A stretch of DNA of 64,000 nucleotides from Desulfobacula sp. (GTDB lineage: Bacteria > Desulfobacterota > Desulfobacteria > Desulfobacterales > Desulfobacteraceae): the NCBI GenBank assembly GCA_023701135.1, contig JAMPXP010000007.1, positions 1-64,000 of the forward strand. Reading direction: 5' to 3'. This document shows, in pieces, positions 42,218 through 51,217 of the stretch (position 1 is the stretch's first letter; each line of letters starts with the position of its first letter). The notes under the pieces were generated by a model that was given only the letters and a program-made list of their open reading frames with translations, had not been told where the DNA came from and did not search any database. Made by a program: the position numbers and the translations under genes.

Positions 42218-43261
42218 ATGGAGAGGACAATCGATACACAAAAAACCCGTATCGGGGTTGTGGGTGCCGGTGCCTGGGGTACCGCCCTTGCCAAATTGCT
42301 GGCGGACAAAGGGTTCAGGCTGGATCTATGGGTGTTTGAGACCGAAGTCCGGGAGCAGATTGAAAAAGACAGGGAAAATAAGGTGTTTCTTCCCAATATC
42401 CGCCTGCCGGAAAATATTATCCCCACCAATGACCTTGAGATCGCCGTAAAGGATAAAGACCTTGTCCTGGTGGTGGTACCTTCCCATTGCATGCGGGATA
42501 CGGCAACCCGGATGAAACCGTTCATCGGTCCGGATACGGTTGTGGTGACGGCTTCCAAGGGAATTGAGAACCAGACCCATATGATCATGACCCAGATTCT
42601 TGAAGAGATCCTTGATTTTCTGCCCAAGGAAAATATTGCCGTGATTTCCGGCCCCAGCTTTGCCAAGGAAGTGGCCAACCGGGTACCGACGGTGGTTGCG
42701 GCCGCTTCAACCCGGCGGGAAGTGGCCGTATATGTTCAGAAGATTTTTTCCTGCCCCACCTTCAGGGTTTATGTCAATGATGATCCCATCGGCACCCAGA
42801 TCGGCGGGGCCATGAAAAATGTTCTGGCCATTGCCGCAGGGATCTGCGACGGCATGAATATGGGCCTGAATCCCAGGGCTGCCCTGATCACGAGGGGGCT
42901 GACGGAAATGAACCGGCTCGGGACCCGCATGGGAGCCAATCCCTTGACTCTGTCCGGTCTGGCCGGGGTGGGGGATCTTCTGTTGACCTGCACCGGGGAG
43001 CTGAGCCGTAATTATACGGTCGGCAAACAGATCGGCCAGGGAAAGAAGCTGGAGGAGATCATCTCTGAAATGAGAATGGTGGCCGAAGGGGTGAAAACAA
43101 CCCGGTCCGTCTATAATTTATCAAAAAAGCTCGGCATTGATCTTCCCATCTGCAATGAGGTCTATGCCGTTCTTTTTGAAAATCTTTCCGTTGAAGAAAC
43201 CATTGAACGCCTCATGAACCGGTCCTTAAAACATGAAATGGACGGGGTTCTCGATATCTGA
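42218..43261 (+). CDS. gpsA: Glycerol-3-phosphate dehydrogenase [NAD(P)+]
   Basis: A 347-residue cytoplasmic enzyme that reduces dihydroxyacetone phosphate to sn-glycerol 3-phosphate for phospholipid synthesis. The nucleotide site IGVVGAGAWGTALA opens the protein, ISGPSFAKEV and the catalytic Lys in GGAMKNVLAIAAGI are present, and GLAGVGDLLLTCTGELSRN and the C-terminal VYAVLF-x-ENLSVEE block are standard. ATG at 42218 has AAGGG upstream and agrees with the likely transcription start; an ATG nine codons earlier is the alternative. Confidence 0.93.
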   Translation: MERTIDTQKTRIGVVGAGAWGTALAKLLADKGFRLDLWVFETEVREQIEKDRENKVFLPNIRLPENIIPTNDLEIAVKDKDLVLVVVPSHCMRDTATRMKPFIGPDTVVVTASKGIENQTHMIMTQILEEILDFLPKENIAVISGPSFAKEVANRVPTVVAAASTRREVAVYVQKIFSCPTFRVYVNDDPIGTQIGGAMKNVLAIAAGICDGMNMGLNPRAALITRGLTEMNRLGTRMGANPLTLSGLAGVGDLLLTCTGELSRNYTVGKQIGQGKKLEEIISEMRMVAEGVKTTRSVYNLSKKLGIDLPICNEVYAVLFENLSVEETIERLMNRSLKHEMDGVLDI

Positions 43262-43269
43262 TCCGGGAA

Positions 43270-43302
43270 TTCCAGCCGGTCCGGGGATGGCACCGGCTGG
43301 AA
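43270..43302. terminator. Strong hairpin between convergent genes
   Basis: TTCCAGCCGGT (43270-43280) and ACCGGCTGGAA (43292-43302) form a perfect 11-bp stem with an 11-base loop, 9 bp after the gpsA stop. No long T run follows. It probably terminates or protects transcripts of both gpsA and the convergent GAF gene. Confidence 0.6.
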
Positions 43303-43319
43303 GGTTAAGCCCGTGGCTT

Positions 43320-43937
43320 TCAATAATCACAGATGGACTGGCCCACGCTTTTGGGGACCCCTTCAAAGGGGGTCCATTTGTTTGAGGTATAGGAATCTTT
43401 TCCCCTCATGTTTTTCAGGATTTCAATACTGGTTTTATAGCCCTTGTGCATCCGGCACATCTCCATGGCCATGCCGCAGATCAATGCCACGGCCTGGGCC
43501 ATGGAAATATCATTAAAGGAAAATTCCCACGGTTTTGCCGTATAGATGCGCAGGGCTCCGATGATTTTGTTCCGGCTGATGATGGGCACACCCAAGAGGG
43601 ATGAAATCCCTTCCTTTTTGGCCGCCTTTGGATACTCGATCCTGGGATCATCCATGACATCATATATGGCTATGGGAACAGCATCCTTGGCTTCCTGAAT
43701 GGTCTGCATGAAATGGATGGGGCCTTTTTCCAGGTATTCCCGGCTCAGGCCCGAGGATGCCACAAGGCCCAGTTCCCGGGTTTCCCGGTCCACCAGAAAG
43801 ACGGAGCAGCCCTTGGCCTGGAATGCCGTTTTGACGGCTTCGGCCGTGATCAGGGCCACCTCCTCGGGGTCCTTGCACTGGGAAATGGCCGTGGTCAACC
43901 GGGTGATCGTGTCATAATACAGGGTATGACTTTCCAT
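43320..43937 (-). CDS. GAF domain protein
   Basis: A 205-residue soluble protein consisting of one GAF domain (about 20-165) with LITAEAVKTAFQAKGCSVFLVD, GLVASSGLSREYL and SSLLGVPIISRNKIIGALRIY, followed by a helical tail with CRMHKGYKTSIEILKNMRGK. No enzymatic output domain is attached, so it may be a standalone ligand or redox sensor. AAAAGGAGG lies before the ATG at 43937. The ligand and partner are unknown. Confidence 0.83.
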   Translation of the reverse strand: MESHTLYYDTITRLTTAISQCKDPEEVALITAEAVKTAFQAKGCSVFLVDRETRELGLVASSGLSREYLEKGPIHFMQTIQEAKDAVPIAIYDVMDDPRIEYPKAAKKEGISSLLGVPIISRNKIIGALRIYTAKPWEFSFNDISMAQAVALICGMAMEMCRMHKGYKTSIEILKNMRGKDSYTSNKWTPFEGVPKSVGQSICDY

Positions 43938-44093
43938 AATGCCTCCTTTTTTGGGGTGATGGAATAGCACCGGACAAAGATCCGGGTGCTGATATACACA
44001 AAATCCGGTCAGGCAGAAATAACATCAGGGGTAAAACAGGCAAAACACATACGAAGGGGTCTGTTCAAATGGATGGAATTTATTATATACAAG

Positions 44094-45377
44094 TCAGGGC
44101 AATAGGTCAAAGGCTTTTAAAATTTCATGGCAGGCCTGGCGAACGCCTCCTTTTTTGGATTGGATATGGCTCTGTACCAGGGCTTTTTGCGTTTTCGGGT
44201 CCGGCGGGTGGTCAAGGGCTGTGACCATGGTCCGGGCAACGGTTTTCCAGGATGATTCCCGGAGGAGCAGTCCTTTTTCAATCATATCATCCGCTGCCCA
44301 GGCAAAATCTTCGTAATAGGGCCCGATGACGGTGACGGCCCCATGAATACCCGGTTCAATGACGTTCTGGCCGCCCAGGGGTTTCAGGCTGCCGCCCACA
44401 AAGACCACCGCGGCAAAGGCATAGGCGGCCTTTAATTCGCCGAAGACATCCCATAATATGACGCCTGGACCGGTTATGGGCGAGGACAGATCAGATCTTA
44501 AATAAAATTTCAGGTCAAGGCGGGAAAGTCTTTTTTCCCAGGATCTGAGCCTGTCCAGGTGCCGGGGGAAAATCGCCACCACCTGATGGGGAAACAATTC
44601 CAATATTTTTTTTAACATGAGAAAAACCTGTTTTTCTTCCTGTCTCCGGACAGAGGCCAGAATGGTCAGGGGCAGGGGGCAGGGAAGAATATCCGAAACA
44701 TTATCCCGGCCGGATCTAAAAGAGGAGGGGTCTGTTTCAATGGCTTCAAATTTCATATTGGACATGGTGCGGATCTTTGAGGTTTCAAAAATTTTTTGAA
44801 ACCGTTGCCGGTCCTGATCGGAAATGGCCAGGATGAGATCCGGCGCCAGGTATTTCCACAAGCATTTGGTTTTATGGTACCGGCCAAAGCTTTTTGTTGA
44901 CATCCGGGCATTGACCATGATGATTTTTATCCCTTTTTGTTTAAGGCCATACAGAAGGCCGGGCCAAAGTTCCGTTTCCAGCAGGACCAGGACTTTGGGA
45001 GAGATGACGGCCACGGCCTGCCGGATGATATCCGGCATGTCAAAGGGAAACCAGGCGATGGTGAGATCCATATTCGGGGAGATCCGGTCCGGGGTCAGCC
45101 CGGATGCGAGAATATCCCTTCCCTGGGTGGTGGTGGTGGTCACCAGCACCTTAAGGCGGGCCCTGGGCTTTAAATTCAGCAGCAGGGTGACGGCAAGATA
45201 GGCTTCCCCTGCGGAGGCGGCCTGGACCCAGAGGTCTGCCGGAGATAAATGGGAAAAAGAGATTCTTTTTTCAAATCCCTGCCGGAGCCGCGGGTTCCTT
45301 TTCAGAAAAGGGAGGGCAAGCCTCCAGATCAGGTTGTAAAGTTTGAAAAAATTGAGTATAAAGGCGTTCTTTGTCAT
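44094..45377 (-). CDS. waaA: 3-deoxy-D-manno-octulosonic acid (Kdo) transferase
   Basis: A 427-residue GT-B glycosyltransferase that adds Kdo to lipid A precursors at the inner membrane. ADLWVQAASAGEAYLAVTLL (near 50) carries the conserved catalytic Glu, and VVFVGGSLKPLGGQNVIEPG (near 325-345) is the diagnostic C-terminal block for CMP-Kdo binding. The protein begins with a membrane-associating helix (FKLYNLIWRLALPFLKR). It is divergent from the MsbA-like gene 65 bp away, so envelope genes share this control region. Confidence 0.92.
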   Translation of the reverse strand: MTKNAFILNFFKLYNLIWRLALPFLKRNPRLRQGFEKRISFSHLSPADLWVQAASAGEAYLAVTLLLNLKPRARLKVLVTTTTTQGRDILASGLTPDRISPNMDLTIAWFPFDMPDIIRQAVAVISPKVLVLLETELWPGLLYGLKQKGIKIIMVNARMSTKSFGRYHKTKCLWKYLAPDLILAISDQDRQRFQKIFETSKIRTMSNMKFEAIETDPSSFRSGRDNVSDILPCPLPLTILASVRRQEEKQVFLMLKKILELFPHQVVAIFPRHLDRLRSWEKRLSRLDLKFYLRSDLSSPITGPGVILWDVFGELKAAYAFAAVVFVGGSLKPLGGQNVIEPGIHGAVTVIGPYYEDFAWAADDMIEKGLLLRESSWKTVARTMVTALDHPPDPKTQKALVQSHIQSKKGGVRQACHEILKAFDLLP

Positions 45378-45442
45378 GGGGGCTTATGCTCTCATGTTTT
45401 TTAAATATTGACAATCCCCCATGGTTTATTAAATAAAGGCCT

Positions 45443-47206
45443 ATGAACATAAAAAACCCGAAACTCTCTTCAGACAGGCAAAAGAAGATTATTTCCCTTG
45501 TTCTCGTATACTGGAAAAGGCTTGCCCTGGCGGCGCTGTGCATGATTGTGGTGGCCGGGGCCAACGGGGCAATGGCCTTTCTGGTCAAGCCGGTCATGGA
45601 TGATATCTTCATCAGCAAGAACCGGGAGATGCTGCTCCTGATTCCGGGTGCGGCAGTCCTTGTTTTTTTTCTCAAGGGGATAGGTTCTTACGGGTCTGAA
45701 TACCTGATGAATCATATCGGGGAAACCATTATCCGGATTTTCCGGAACAGCCTGTATGAGAAAATCACCGATCTGCCCATCGCCTTTATTCACAAGGAAA
45801 AGACCGGGGTTTTGATGTCCCGGATCACCAATGATGTGAACATTGTCAAAGGCATGGTCTCTAATGCCGTCATCAATGTGTTCAGGGATTTTTTCACGGT
45901 CATTGCCTTTCTTTTCGTGATTTTTTACCGGGACTGGAGGCTTGCCCTGGGGGCTTTTATCGTCCTGCCCCTGGCCTTTTACCCCATTGTTCTCTTCGGC
46001 CGGAGGGTCAGAAAATTTTCCACCGGTTCCCAGGAAACCATGGCGGATCTGAATTCATTTCTGCATGAAACCTTTACCGGCAGTAAAATCATCAAAATTT
46101 TCAATCTTGAAGCCCTGGAAAAAAAGCGGTTTCAGGAAAAAACCGGAGCACTGTTCAGGCTTGAAATGAAAAAGATAACCGCCAACGCCCTGTCATCCCC
46201 CATCATGGAATTTTTAGGGGGGCTCGGCATCGCCTTTATCATCTGGTTCGGAGGCATGCGGGTCATCACCGGCACATCAACCCCCGGCACTTTTTTTTCA
46301 TTCCTGACCGCTGTCATGATGCTCTATGATCCGGTGAAACGGTTGTCCCGGCTGAACAATACCATCCAGGAAGGGGCGGCGGCGGCGGCCCGTATTTTTG
46401 ACGTGCTGGAAGAAGAATCATCCATCCTGGAACGGGAAAACCCGGAAATCCTTTCCGGAAGGGCACTGGATGTAGAATTTGACCATGTGGGCTTTGCCTA
46501 TCATCCGGGGGAAGCACCAGCTTTGGAGGATATCCATCTAAAGGTGGCGCCGGGAGAGGTTCTGGCCCTGGTGGGCATGAGCGGTGGCGGAAAGACCAGC
46601 CTGGTGAACCTGGTGCCGAGGCTCTATGATGTCACTCAAGGGGCCGTCCGCATTGCGGGGAAAAATGTCAAAGACCTGTCCCTCAAATCCTTGCGGGATC
46701 ATATTTCCATTGTGACCCAGGAACCCATCCTGTTTAACGAAACCGTCCGGGACAATATCCGTTACGGCAGGATGGCGGCAACGGATCAGGAGATCGAAGA
46801 CGCGGCCCGGGCCGCCTTTGCCCATGATTTTATCCTGAGCTTTCCAAAGGGGTATGACACCGTCATCGGCGAGCTGGGTTCCAGGCTGTCCGGCGGGGAA
46901 AAACAAAGGATCTGCATTGCCAGGGCCCTGCTCAAGGATGCCCCCATCCTGATCCTGGACGAAGCCACCTCGGCCCTGGATTCCCAGGCCGAACGGCTGG
47001 TCCAGAAGGCCCTGGAAAACCTCATGAAGGGCCGGACCACCTTTGTCATCGCCCACCGGCTCTCCACCATAGATTATGCCTCCCGGATCATCCTGCTCAA
47101 AGAGGGGTCCATCCGGGAACAGGGCACCCATGACGACCTCATGGCCCTGAAGGGCGAATATTTTAAACTCCAGACCCTGCAGTCGGTCAAGGGAAACGAA
47201 GAATGA
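45443..47206 (+). CDS. msbA: MsbA-like lipid A export ABC transporter
   Basis: A 587-residue fused permease-ATPase half transporter that works as a dimer. About six membrane helices occupy 20-330; the ATPase domain has Walker A GMSGGGKTSL (near 375), a Q-loop TQEPILFNETV, signature RLSGGEKQR, Walker B ILILDEATSALD and the switch AHRLSTI. The location beside waaA and the length support an MsbA role in flipping lipid A core, although other lipid exporters look similar. Confidence 0.9.
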   Translation: MNIKNPKLSSDRQKKIISLVLVYWKRLALAALCMIVVAGANGAMAFLVKPVMDDIFISKNREMLLLIPGAAVLVFFLKGIGSYGSEYLMNHIGETIIRIFRNSLYEKITDLPIAFIHKEKTGVLMSRITNDVNIVKGMVSNAVINVFRDFFTVIAFLFVIFYRDWRLALGAFIVLPLAFYPIVLFGRRVRKFSTGSQETMADLNSFLHETFTGSKIIKIFNLEALEKKRFQEKTGALFRLEMKKITANALSSPIMEFLGGLGIAFIIWFGGMRVITGTSTPGTFFSFLTAVMMLYDPVKRLSRLNNTIQEGAAAAARIFDVLEEESSILERENPEILSGRALDVEFDHVGFAYHPGEAPALEDIHLKVAPGEVLALVGMSGGGKTSLVNLVPRLYDVTQGAVRIAGKNVKDLSLKSLRDHISIVTQEPILFNETVRDNIRYGRMAATDQEIEDAARAAFAHDFILSFPKGYDTVIGELGSRLSGGEKQRICIARALLKDAPILILDEATSALDSQAERLVQKALENLMKGRTTFVIAHRLSTIDYASRIILLKEGSIREQGTHDDLMALKGEYFKLQTLQSVKGNEE

Positions 47207-47218
47207 AAGGAGAATATC

Positions 47219-47386
47219 ATGGCCATTTCCGAAGAATTGCTGGAAATCCTGGTTTGCCCCAAATGTAAGGGGGATATCCATCTGAACGAAAAAAAAGACG
47301 GGCTTGTTTGTGAGGCCTGCAGACTGGTCTATGAGATCCGGGAGGATATCCCCATCATGCTCATTGACGAGGCAAAGCCGCTGTAA
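47219..47386 (+). CDS. Trm112 family protein
   Basis: A 55-residue zinc-ribbon protein: LEILVCPKCKGDI and LVCEACRLVYEI supply two C-x2-C pairs, followed by DIPIMLIDEA, the standard Trm112 ending. In bacteria such proteins sit in envelope loci with lipid A genes, and in other lineages Trm112 activates methyltransferases. It lies 12 bp after msbA with a good AAAGGAG site and 1 bp before the next gene. Confidence 0.85.
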   Translation: MAISEELLEILVCPKCKGDIHLNEKKDGLVCEACRLVYEIREDIPIMLIDEAKPL

Positions 47387-47387
47387 T

Positions 47388-47936
47388 ATGAGCATTCCCA
47401 AACATCCGGAGCCGGCCAAGCTGGTGGTCGGCTGCATCATGAACGAAAAGAGTCTGGTTGAAATTCTCTTCCCTTTTCTGGAAAAGGAATTCGGGCCCGT
47501 GGACATGATCAGCCGCTGGCTGGACTTTGCCTATACCGACTATTATTACAAGGAGATGGGATCTCCCCTGTTCCGGAAGGTGTTTGTGTTCAAACCCCTG
47601 GTCTCCCAGGAGGACCTGGCCCTGATCAAGGAAAAGACCAATGGGATTGAAAAGGCCTTTACCGTTGCCGGAAAAAGAAGCATCAATATTGATCCGGGAT
47701 ACCTGGTGTCTTCCCGGTTTATCCTGGCCACGGGCAAGGAATATTCCCACAGGATCTATATCGGCAAGGGGATCTACGCCGACCTGACCCTGATGTATTC
47801 AAAAAAAGACGGGTTCAAAACCCTGCCCTGGACCTATCCGGATTATGCCTCGGAAAGCATGATTTCGTTTTTATCCAAGGTCAGGGACAAATATCTTCTC
47901 GATTTAAAGGCGGAAAAAGGAAAAACAGATGATTAA
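47388..47936 (+). CDS. DUF4416 family protein
   Basis: A 182-residue protein with the DUF4416 features: PAKLVVGCIMNEKS at the start, LDFAYTDYYYKEMGSPLFRKVFVF (near 45-70), NIDPGYLVSSRFILATGKEYSHRIY (near 105-130) and LPWTYPDYAS. The family is largely deltaproteobacterial and of unknown function; the preserved Tyr, Asp and His residues suggest an enzyme. It overlaps the YicC gene by 8 bp and follows the Trm112 gene by 1 bp, so it is part of the housekeeping operon. Confidence 0.87.
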   Translation: MSIPKHPEPAKLVVGCIMNEKSLVEILFPFLEKEFGPVDMISRWLDFAYTDYYYKEMGSPLFRKVFVFKPLVSQEDLALIKEKTNGIEKAFTVAGKRSINIDPGYLVSSRFILATGKEYSHRIYIGKGIYADLTLMYSKKDGFKTLPWTYPDYASESMISFLSKVRDKYLLDLKAEKGKTDD

Positions 47937-48810
47937 GAGCATGACGGCCTTTTCCCAGGCCACCCATACCGTCGGCGCCATTACGGCCGATGTCACGCTG
48001 AGGTCCTATAATTCAAAAACCCTGGACCTGGCCTGCCATTGTCCTGAATCCTGCCAGGCCCTGGAAGAGGATATCCGGAAAATCATTGCCAAAACCCATG
48101 ACCGGGGGAGAATCGAGATCAAACTCTCCATCCGGGATGAGGCAAAGGACCTGGAGCAGTTTGACGTGGATACGCCCAGGGCCCTTTCCTATTACCAGGC
48201 CCTCAAAAAAATAAAAGAGGACTTGAACCTTTCCTCGGATATTACCCTGGATCAGCTTCTGGCGGCCCGGAATATCATTGTCCCGTCCAGGAAAGAAGCG
48301 GATATGGAGAGTCTTTGGCAGGCCGTTGCCCCCTGTGTGAAAACCGCCTGTGCAGCTCTGGATCTCATGCGAAGACAGGAAGGAAAGAATCTTTATGCCG
48401 ATCTCACCTCAAGGATGGATGATATTGAAACAAAGGTAAAAGAGATTGAAATGGAGGCCAAAGGCATCCCCCTGGTTTATAAACAGCGCCTCATGGAACG
48501 GATCGCTTTGTTGTCGGCCGATGCCGAGGGCCTGGACCCGGTCCGGATTTCCCAGGAAGCGGCCATCCTGGCCGACAAGAGCGACGTGTCAGAGGAAATT
48601 ACGCGGCTTTACAGCCATATCCAGCAGTTCAGACAAGTCCTTGAATCCGGGGAACCCGGCGGGCGAAAATTGAATTTTCTCATCCAGGAATTCAACCGCG
48701 AATTCAATACCATCGGGTCCAAGGCCGGGAACGCATCCCTGTCGCACCAGGTGGTGGAATTGAAATCAGAGCTTGAAAAGATTCGTGAACAGGTACAGAA
48801 TATTGAATAA
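47929..48810 (+). CDS. YicC family protein
   Basis: A 293-residue protein with the YicC N-terminal block ([11 protein letters not shown], then [19 protein letters not shown]) and the DUF1732 C-terminus ([49 protein letters not shown]). E. coli YicC acts on small RNAs as an endoribonuclease or adaptor, so an RNA role is likely. It is translationally coupled to the DUF4416 gene and precedes remA by 20 bp. Confidence 0.92.
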   Translation: MIKSMTAFSQATHTVGAITADVTLRSYNSKTLDLACHCPESCQALEEDIRKIIAKTHDRGRIEIKLSIRDEAKDLEQFDVDTPRALSYYQALKKIKEDLNLSSDITLDQLLAARNIIVPSRKEADMESLWQAVAPCVKTACAALDLMRRQEGKNLYADLTSRMDDIETKVKEIEMEAKGIPLVYKQRLMERIALLSADAEGLDPVRISQEAAILADKSDVSEEITRLYSHIQQFRQVLESGEPGGRKLNFLIQEFNREFNTIGSKAGNASLSHQVVELKSELEKIREQVQNIE

Positions 48811-48830
48811 TACAGACACAGGATAACATC

Positions 48831-49097
48831 ATGGAACAACTGCTTTTAAATTTAGGTTTTGGAAACACGGTGGTGGCGGAAAAGGTGGTGGCCATTCTGT
48901 CTCCCAATTCATCCCCCATGAAACGGGTCAAGGACGAGGCAAAGGAGGAAAAACGCCTCATTGACGTGACCCATGGGAGAAAAACAAGGGCCGTCATTAT
49001 TACGGAAAGCAATCATGTCATTCTTTCCGCCATCCAGGCCGAGACCCTTTCCGGACGGTTTGAATCTTTGACAACCGGGGATGAGGAGAAAGAATAG
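48831..49097 (+). CDS. remA: RemA/DUF370 family protein
   Basis: An 88-residue protein of the DUF370 family, seen from [21 protein letters not shown] and the central [19 protein letters not shown]. In Bacillus RemA is a DNA-binding regulator of matrix and osmoprotection genes; in Gram-negative bacteria the gene regularly sits between yicC and gmk, as here. The role in this lineage is not established. Confidence 0.87.
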   Translation: MEQLLLNLGFGNTVVAEKVVAILSPNSSPMKRVKDEAKEEKRLIDVTHGRKTRAVIITESNHVILSAIQAETLSGRFESLTTGDEEKE

Positions 49098-49100
49098 CCC

Positions 49101-49667
49101 ATGGCCGGTAAGGGAAAGCTTTTTATTGTGTCGGCCCCTTCCGGGGCGGGAAAAACCACCCTTGTCCGGGAGGTGTTAAAGGAATTTGCCGATCTTTCCT
49201 ATTCCGTTTCCCATACCACCAGGCCGCCCAGGGGAGATGAAAAGGAGGGCCTGGATTATTTTTTTATCACCCCGGCCGAGTTTGAAGAAAAAATTACCAG
49301 GGGCGACTGGCTGGAATGGGCCAGGGTCCATGACCATTATTACGGCACCTCCAGATCCTTTGTGGAAGACTGTCTCTTGTGGGGAAAAAGCCTTCTTCTG
49401 GACATAGATGTCCAGGGGGCTGCGCAGATCATGGCGTCGGGATTGAACCCCGTCTCCGTTTTTATCCTGCCCCCGTCCTTTGAAGCCTTATCCCAACGGC
49501 TGTTGAACCGGGGCACGGATTCAAAGGAGGTCATTGAAAAGCGCCTGGCCAATGCGAAGGCCGAGATGGATCAAAAGGACCGGTACCGGTATGTGGTGGT
49601 CAATGATGATCTGGACAGGGCCAAAAAAGAATTCTGTTCTATTTTTAAAAAAGAGATGGGCCAATGA
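49101..49667 (+). CDS. gmk: Guanylate kinase
   Basis: A 188-residue nucleotide kinase that phosphorylates GMP and dGMP using ATP. The P-loop is SAPSGAGKTTLV (near 10), followed by SVSHTTRPPRGDEKEGLDYFF with the GMP-binding residues, EWARVHDHYYGTSRSFVED and LLDIDVQGAAQIM. The length is slightly below the usual 205. It starts 3 bp after remA and overlaps the following gene by 4 bp. Confidence 0.95.
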   Translation: MAGKGKLFIVSAPSGAGKTTLVREVLKEFADLSYSVSHTTRPPRGDEKEGLDYFFITPAEFEEKITRGDWLEWARVHDHYYGTSRSFVEDCLLWGKSLLLDIDVQGAAQIMASGLNPVSVFILPPSFEALSQRLLNRGTDSKEVIEKRLANAKAEMDQKDRYRYVVVNDDLDRAKKEFCSIFKKEMGQ

Positions 49668-50419
49668 AGGATAAAACCGACCTGCTTTTCGGGTTCCATT
49701 CGGTATACGAGGCCTTGAGGGCCGGGAAAAGGACCTTTTCCGGCATCCTCATGTCCAGAAAAAAAACCGGGGACCGCATGGAAAAAATAGAAATCCTTGC
49801 CAAAGAGCGCGGGATAAGGGTTGAACCGGTTGATCCGGCAATCCTGGACAAGATGACGGAATTTTCAAACCACCAGGGAATCGCCGCCCGGACCTCTTTT
49901 TTTCCCGTGAAAAGCGCCATGGACGTTGTGGACAGGGTCGGCCCGGAGACAAGTCCCTGTTTTATCCTCGTCATGGAAAATATTGAAGATCCCCACAACC
50001 TCGGTGCTCTCATCCGGACAGCCCTTTCGGCGGGAGTGGATTATCTTTTAATTCCCAAGGACCGGTCGGCCGGGCCTTCTTCAACGGTTTCCAGAACCTC
50101 GGCCGGAGCCATGGAACATGCCGATATCTATATGATCACCAATACCGCGGCCCTGTTAAGGGCCTTGAAGGAAAAAGGGGTATGGGTCTTCGGCCTGGAT
50201 GCGGACGGGGACAGGTCTTTGTTTGATGCGGACCTGAAAGGTCCCACGGCCCTGGTCATCGGCGGGGAAAACAAGGGAGTCCGACCCCTGGTTAAAAAAG
50301 AATGTGATTTTCTCCTGTCCATCCCCCATAAGGGCCGGATCAATTCGCTCAATGCCTCGGTGGCCGGTGGAATTGCCATGTATGAGGTCCTTCGGCAGAG
50401 AAATGGGATTCCAAAATAA
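49664..50419 (+). CDS. rlmB: 23S rRNA (guanosine-2'-O)-methyltransferase RlmB-like
   Basis: A 251-residue SPOUT methyltransferase. The N-terminal substrate-binding domain (LLFGFHSVYEALRAGKR) is followed by the three SPOUT motifs: NIEDPHNLGALIRTA (near 105), ALVIGGENKGVRPLVKKECD (near 190) and IPHKGRINSLNASVAGGIAMYE (near 220), which form the SAM-binding knot. This arrangement fits RlmB, which methylates G2251 of 23S rRNA, though related TrmH proteins cannot be excluded. It is coupled to gmk (4-bp overlap) and overlaps the ComF-like gene by 17 bp. Confidence 0.9.
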   Translation: MKDKTDLLFGFHSVYEALRAGKRTFSGILMSRKKTGDRMEKIEILAKERGIRVEPVDPAILDKMTEFSNHQGIAARTSFFPVKSAMDVVDRVGPETSPCFILVMENIEDPHNLGALIRTALSAGVDYLLIPKDRSAGPSSTVSRTSAGAMEHADIYMITNTAALLRALKEKGVWVFGLDADGDRSLFDADLKGPTALVIGGENKGVRPLVKKECDFLLSIPHKGRINSLNASVAGGIAMYEVLRQRNGIPK

Positions 50420-51191
50420 TTTTGGCAAACTAAAGTCCGGCCTCTTCCGGATGGTTGAGGTCCTTCTTTTCCCTGAAAAATGCATGAAATGCGGGGTCTA
50501 TACGGAACAGGACCGGAACCGGTCCCATACTCTGGAATCCTGTTTCTGCCATGCCTGCGGAAAAGAAGGTATTTCTCCCATTGTTCCGCCCCTTTGCACC
50601 TCCTGCGGCATCCGTTTCAAAACCGGCGAAAGCCATGTCTGCGGTGATTGCTTGAAAACACCGTTAAAACTGGGCCGGGTAAGGGCTGCGGCCGAATATA
50701 AGGGGATCGTCCGGGACGCCATTCAATTATTCAAATACCATTCAAAATTCGCCATGGCAAAGCCCCTTGAACACCTGTTGTTTCAGACCTTTCTGCAATA
50801 TTATGAAACCCTGCCCATAGATCTCGTTATGCCCATGCCCCTGCACAGGAGCAAGATGAGAAAAAGAGGATTCAACCAGGCCTATTTTCTTTCCCGGAAT
50901 TTTAAGACATTATATTATCAGGCCTTCCGGCGTCTGCCGTCCTGGGACACGGATTTGAGGTCCCTGGTACGCATCAGAAAAACAGAGTCTCAGACCGGCT
51001 TTGATATTGAAGAAAGACGAAAAAATGTGAAAAATGCGTTTAAAATTGTCCGGGAGGACCGTATAAAGGGAAAACATATTTTGCTTGTGGATGACGTGTT
51101 CACCACCGGTGCCACCTGCAACGAGGCCGCCAAAGCGCTCTTAAGGCACGGCGCGGCCCGGGTGGACGCCCTGGTCCTGGCAAGGACCTGA
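50403..51191 (+). CDS. ComF family amidophosphoribosyltransferase-like protein
   Basis: A 262-residue protein with an N-terminal zinc-finger-like region (CMKCG, CHACG, CTSCG and CGDC, about 24-85) and a C-terminal phosphoribosyltransferase domain with the PRPP loop ILLVDDVFTTGATCNEAAKAL (near 225). KMRKRGFNQAYFLSR is the other family hallmark. ComF proteins are linked to DNA uptake in some bacteria and often to nucleotide salvage. ATG at 50403 is chosen because the frame before it only shadows rlmB; an ATG at about 50451 is an alternative. Confidence 0.87.
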   Translation: MGFQNNFGKLKSGLFRMVEVLLFPEKCMKCGVYTEQDRNRSHTLESCFCHACGKEGISPIVPPLCTSCGIRFKTGESHVCGDCLKTPLKLGRVRAAAEYKGIVRDAIQLFKYHSKFAMAKPLEHLLFQTFLQYYETLPIDLVMPMPLHRSKMRKRGFNQAYFLSRNFKTLYYQAFRRLPSWDTDLRSLVRIRKTESQTGFDIEERRKNVKNAFKIVREDRIKGKHILLVDDVFTTGATCNEAAKALLRHGAARVDALVLART

Positions 51192-51217
51192 CCATCAGAC
51201 CATTGAGGTAAGATAAA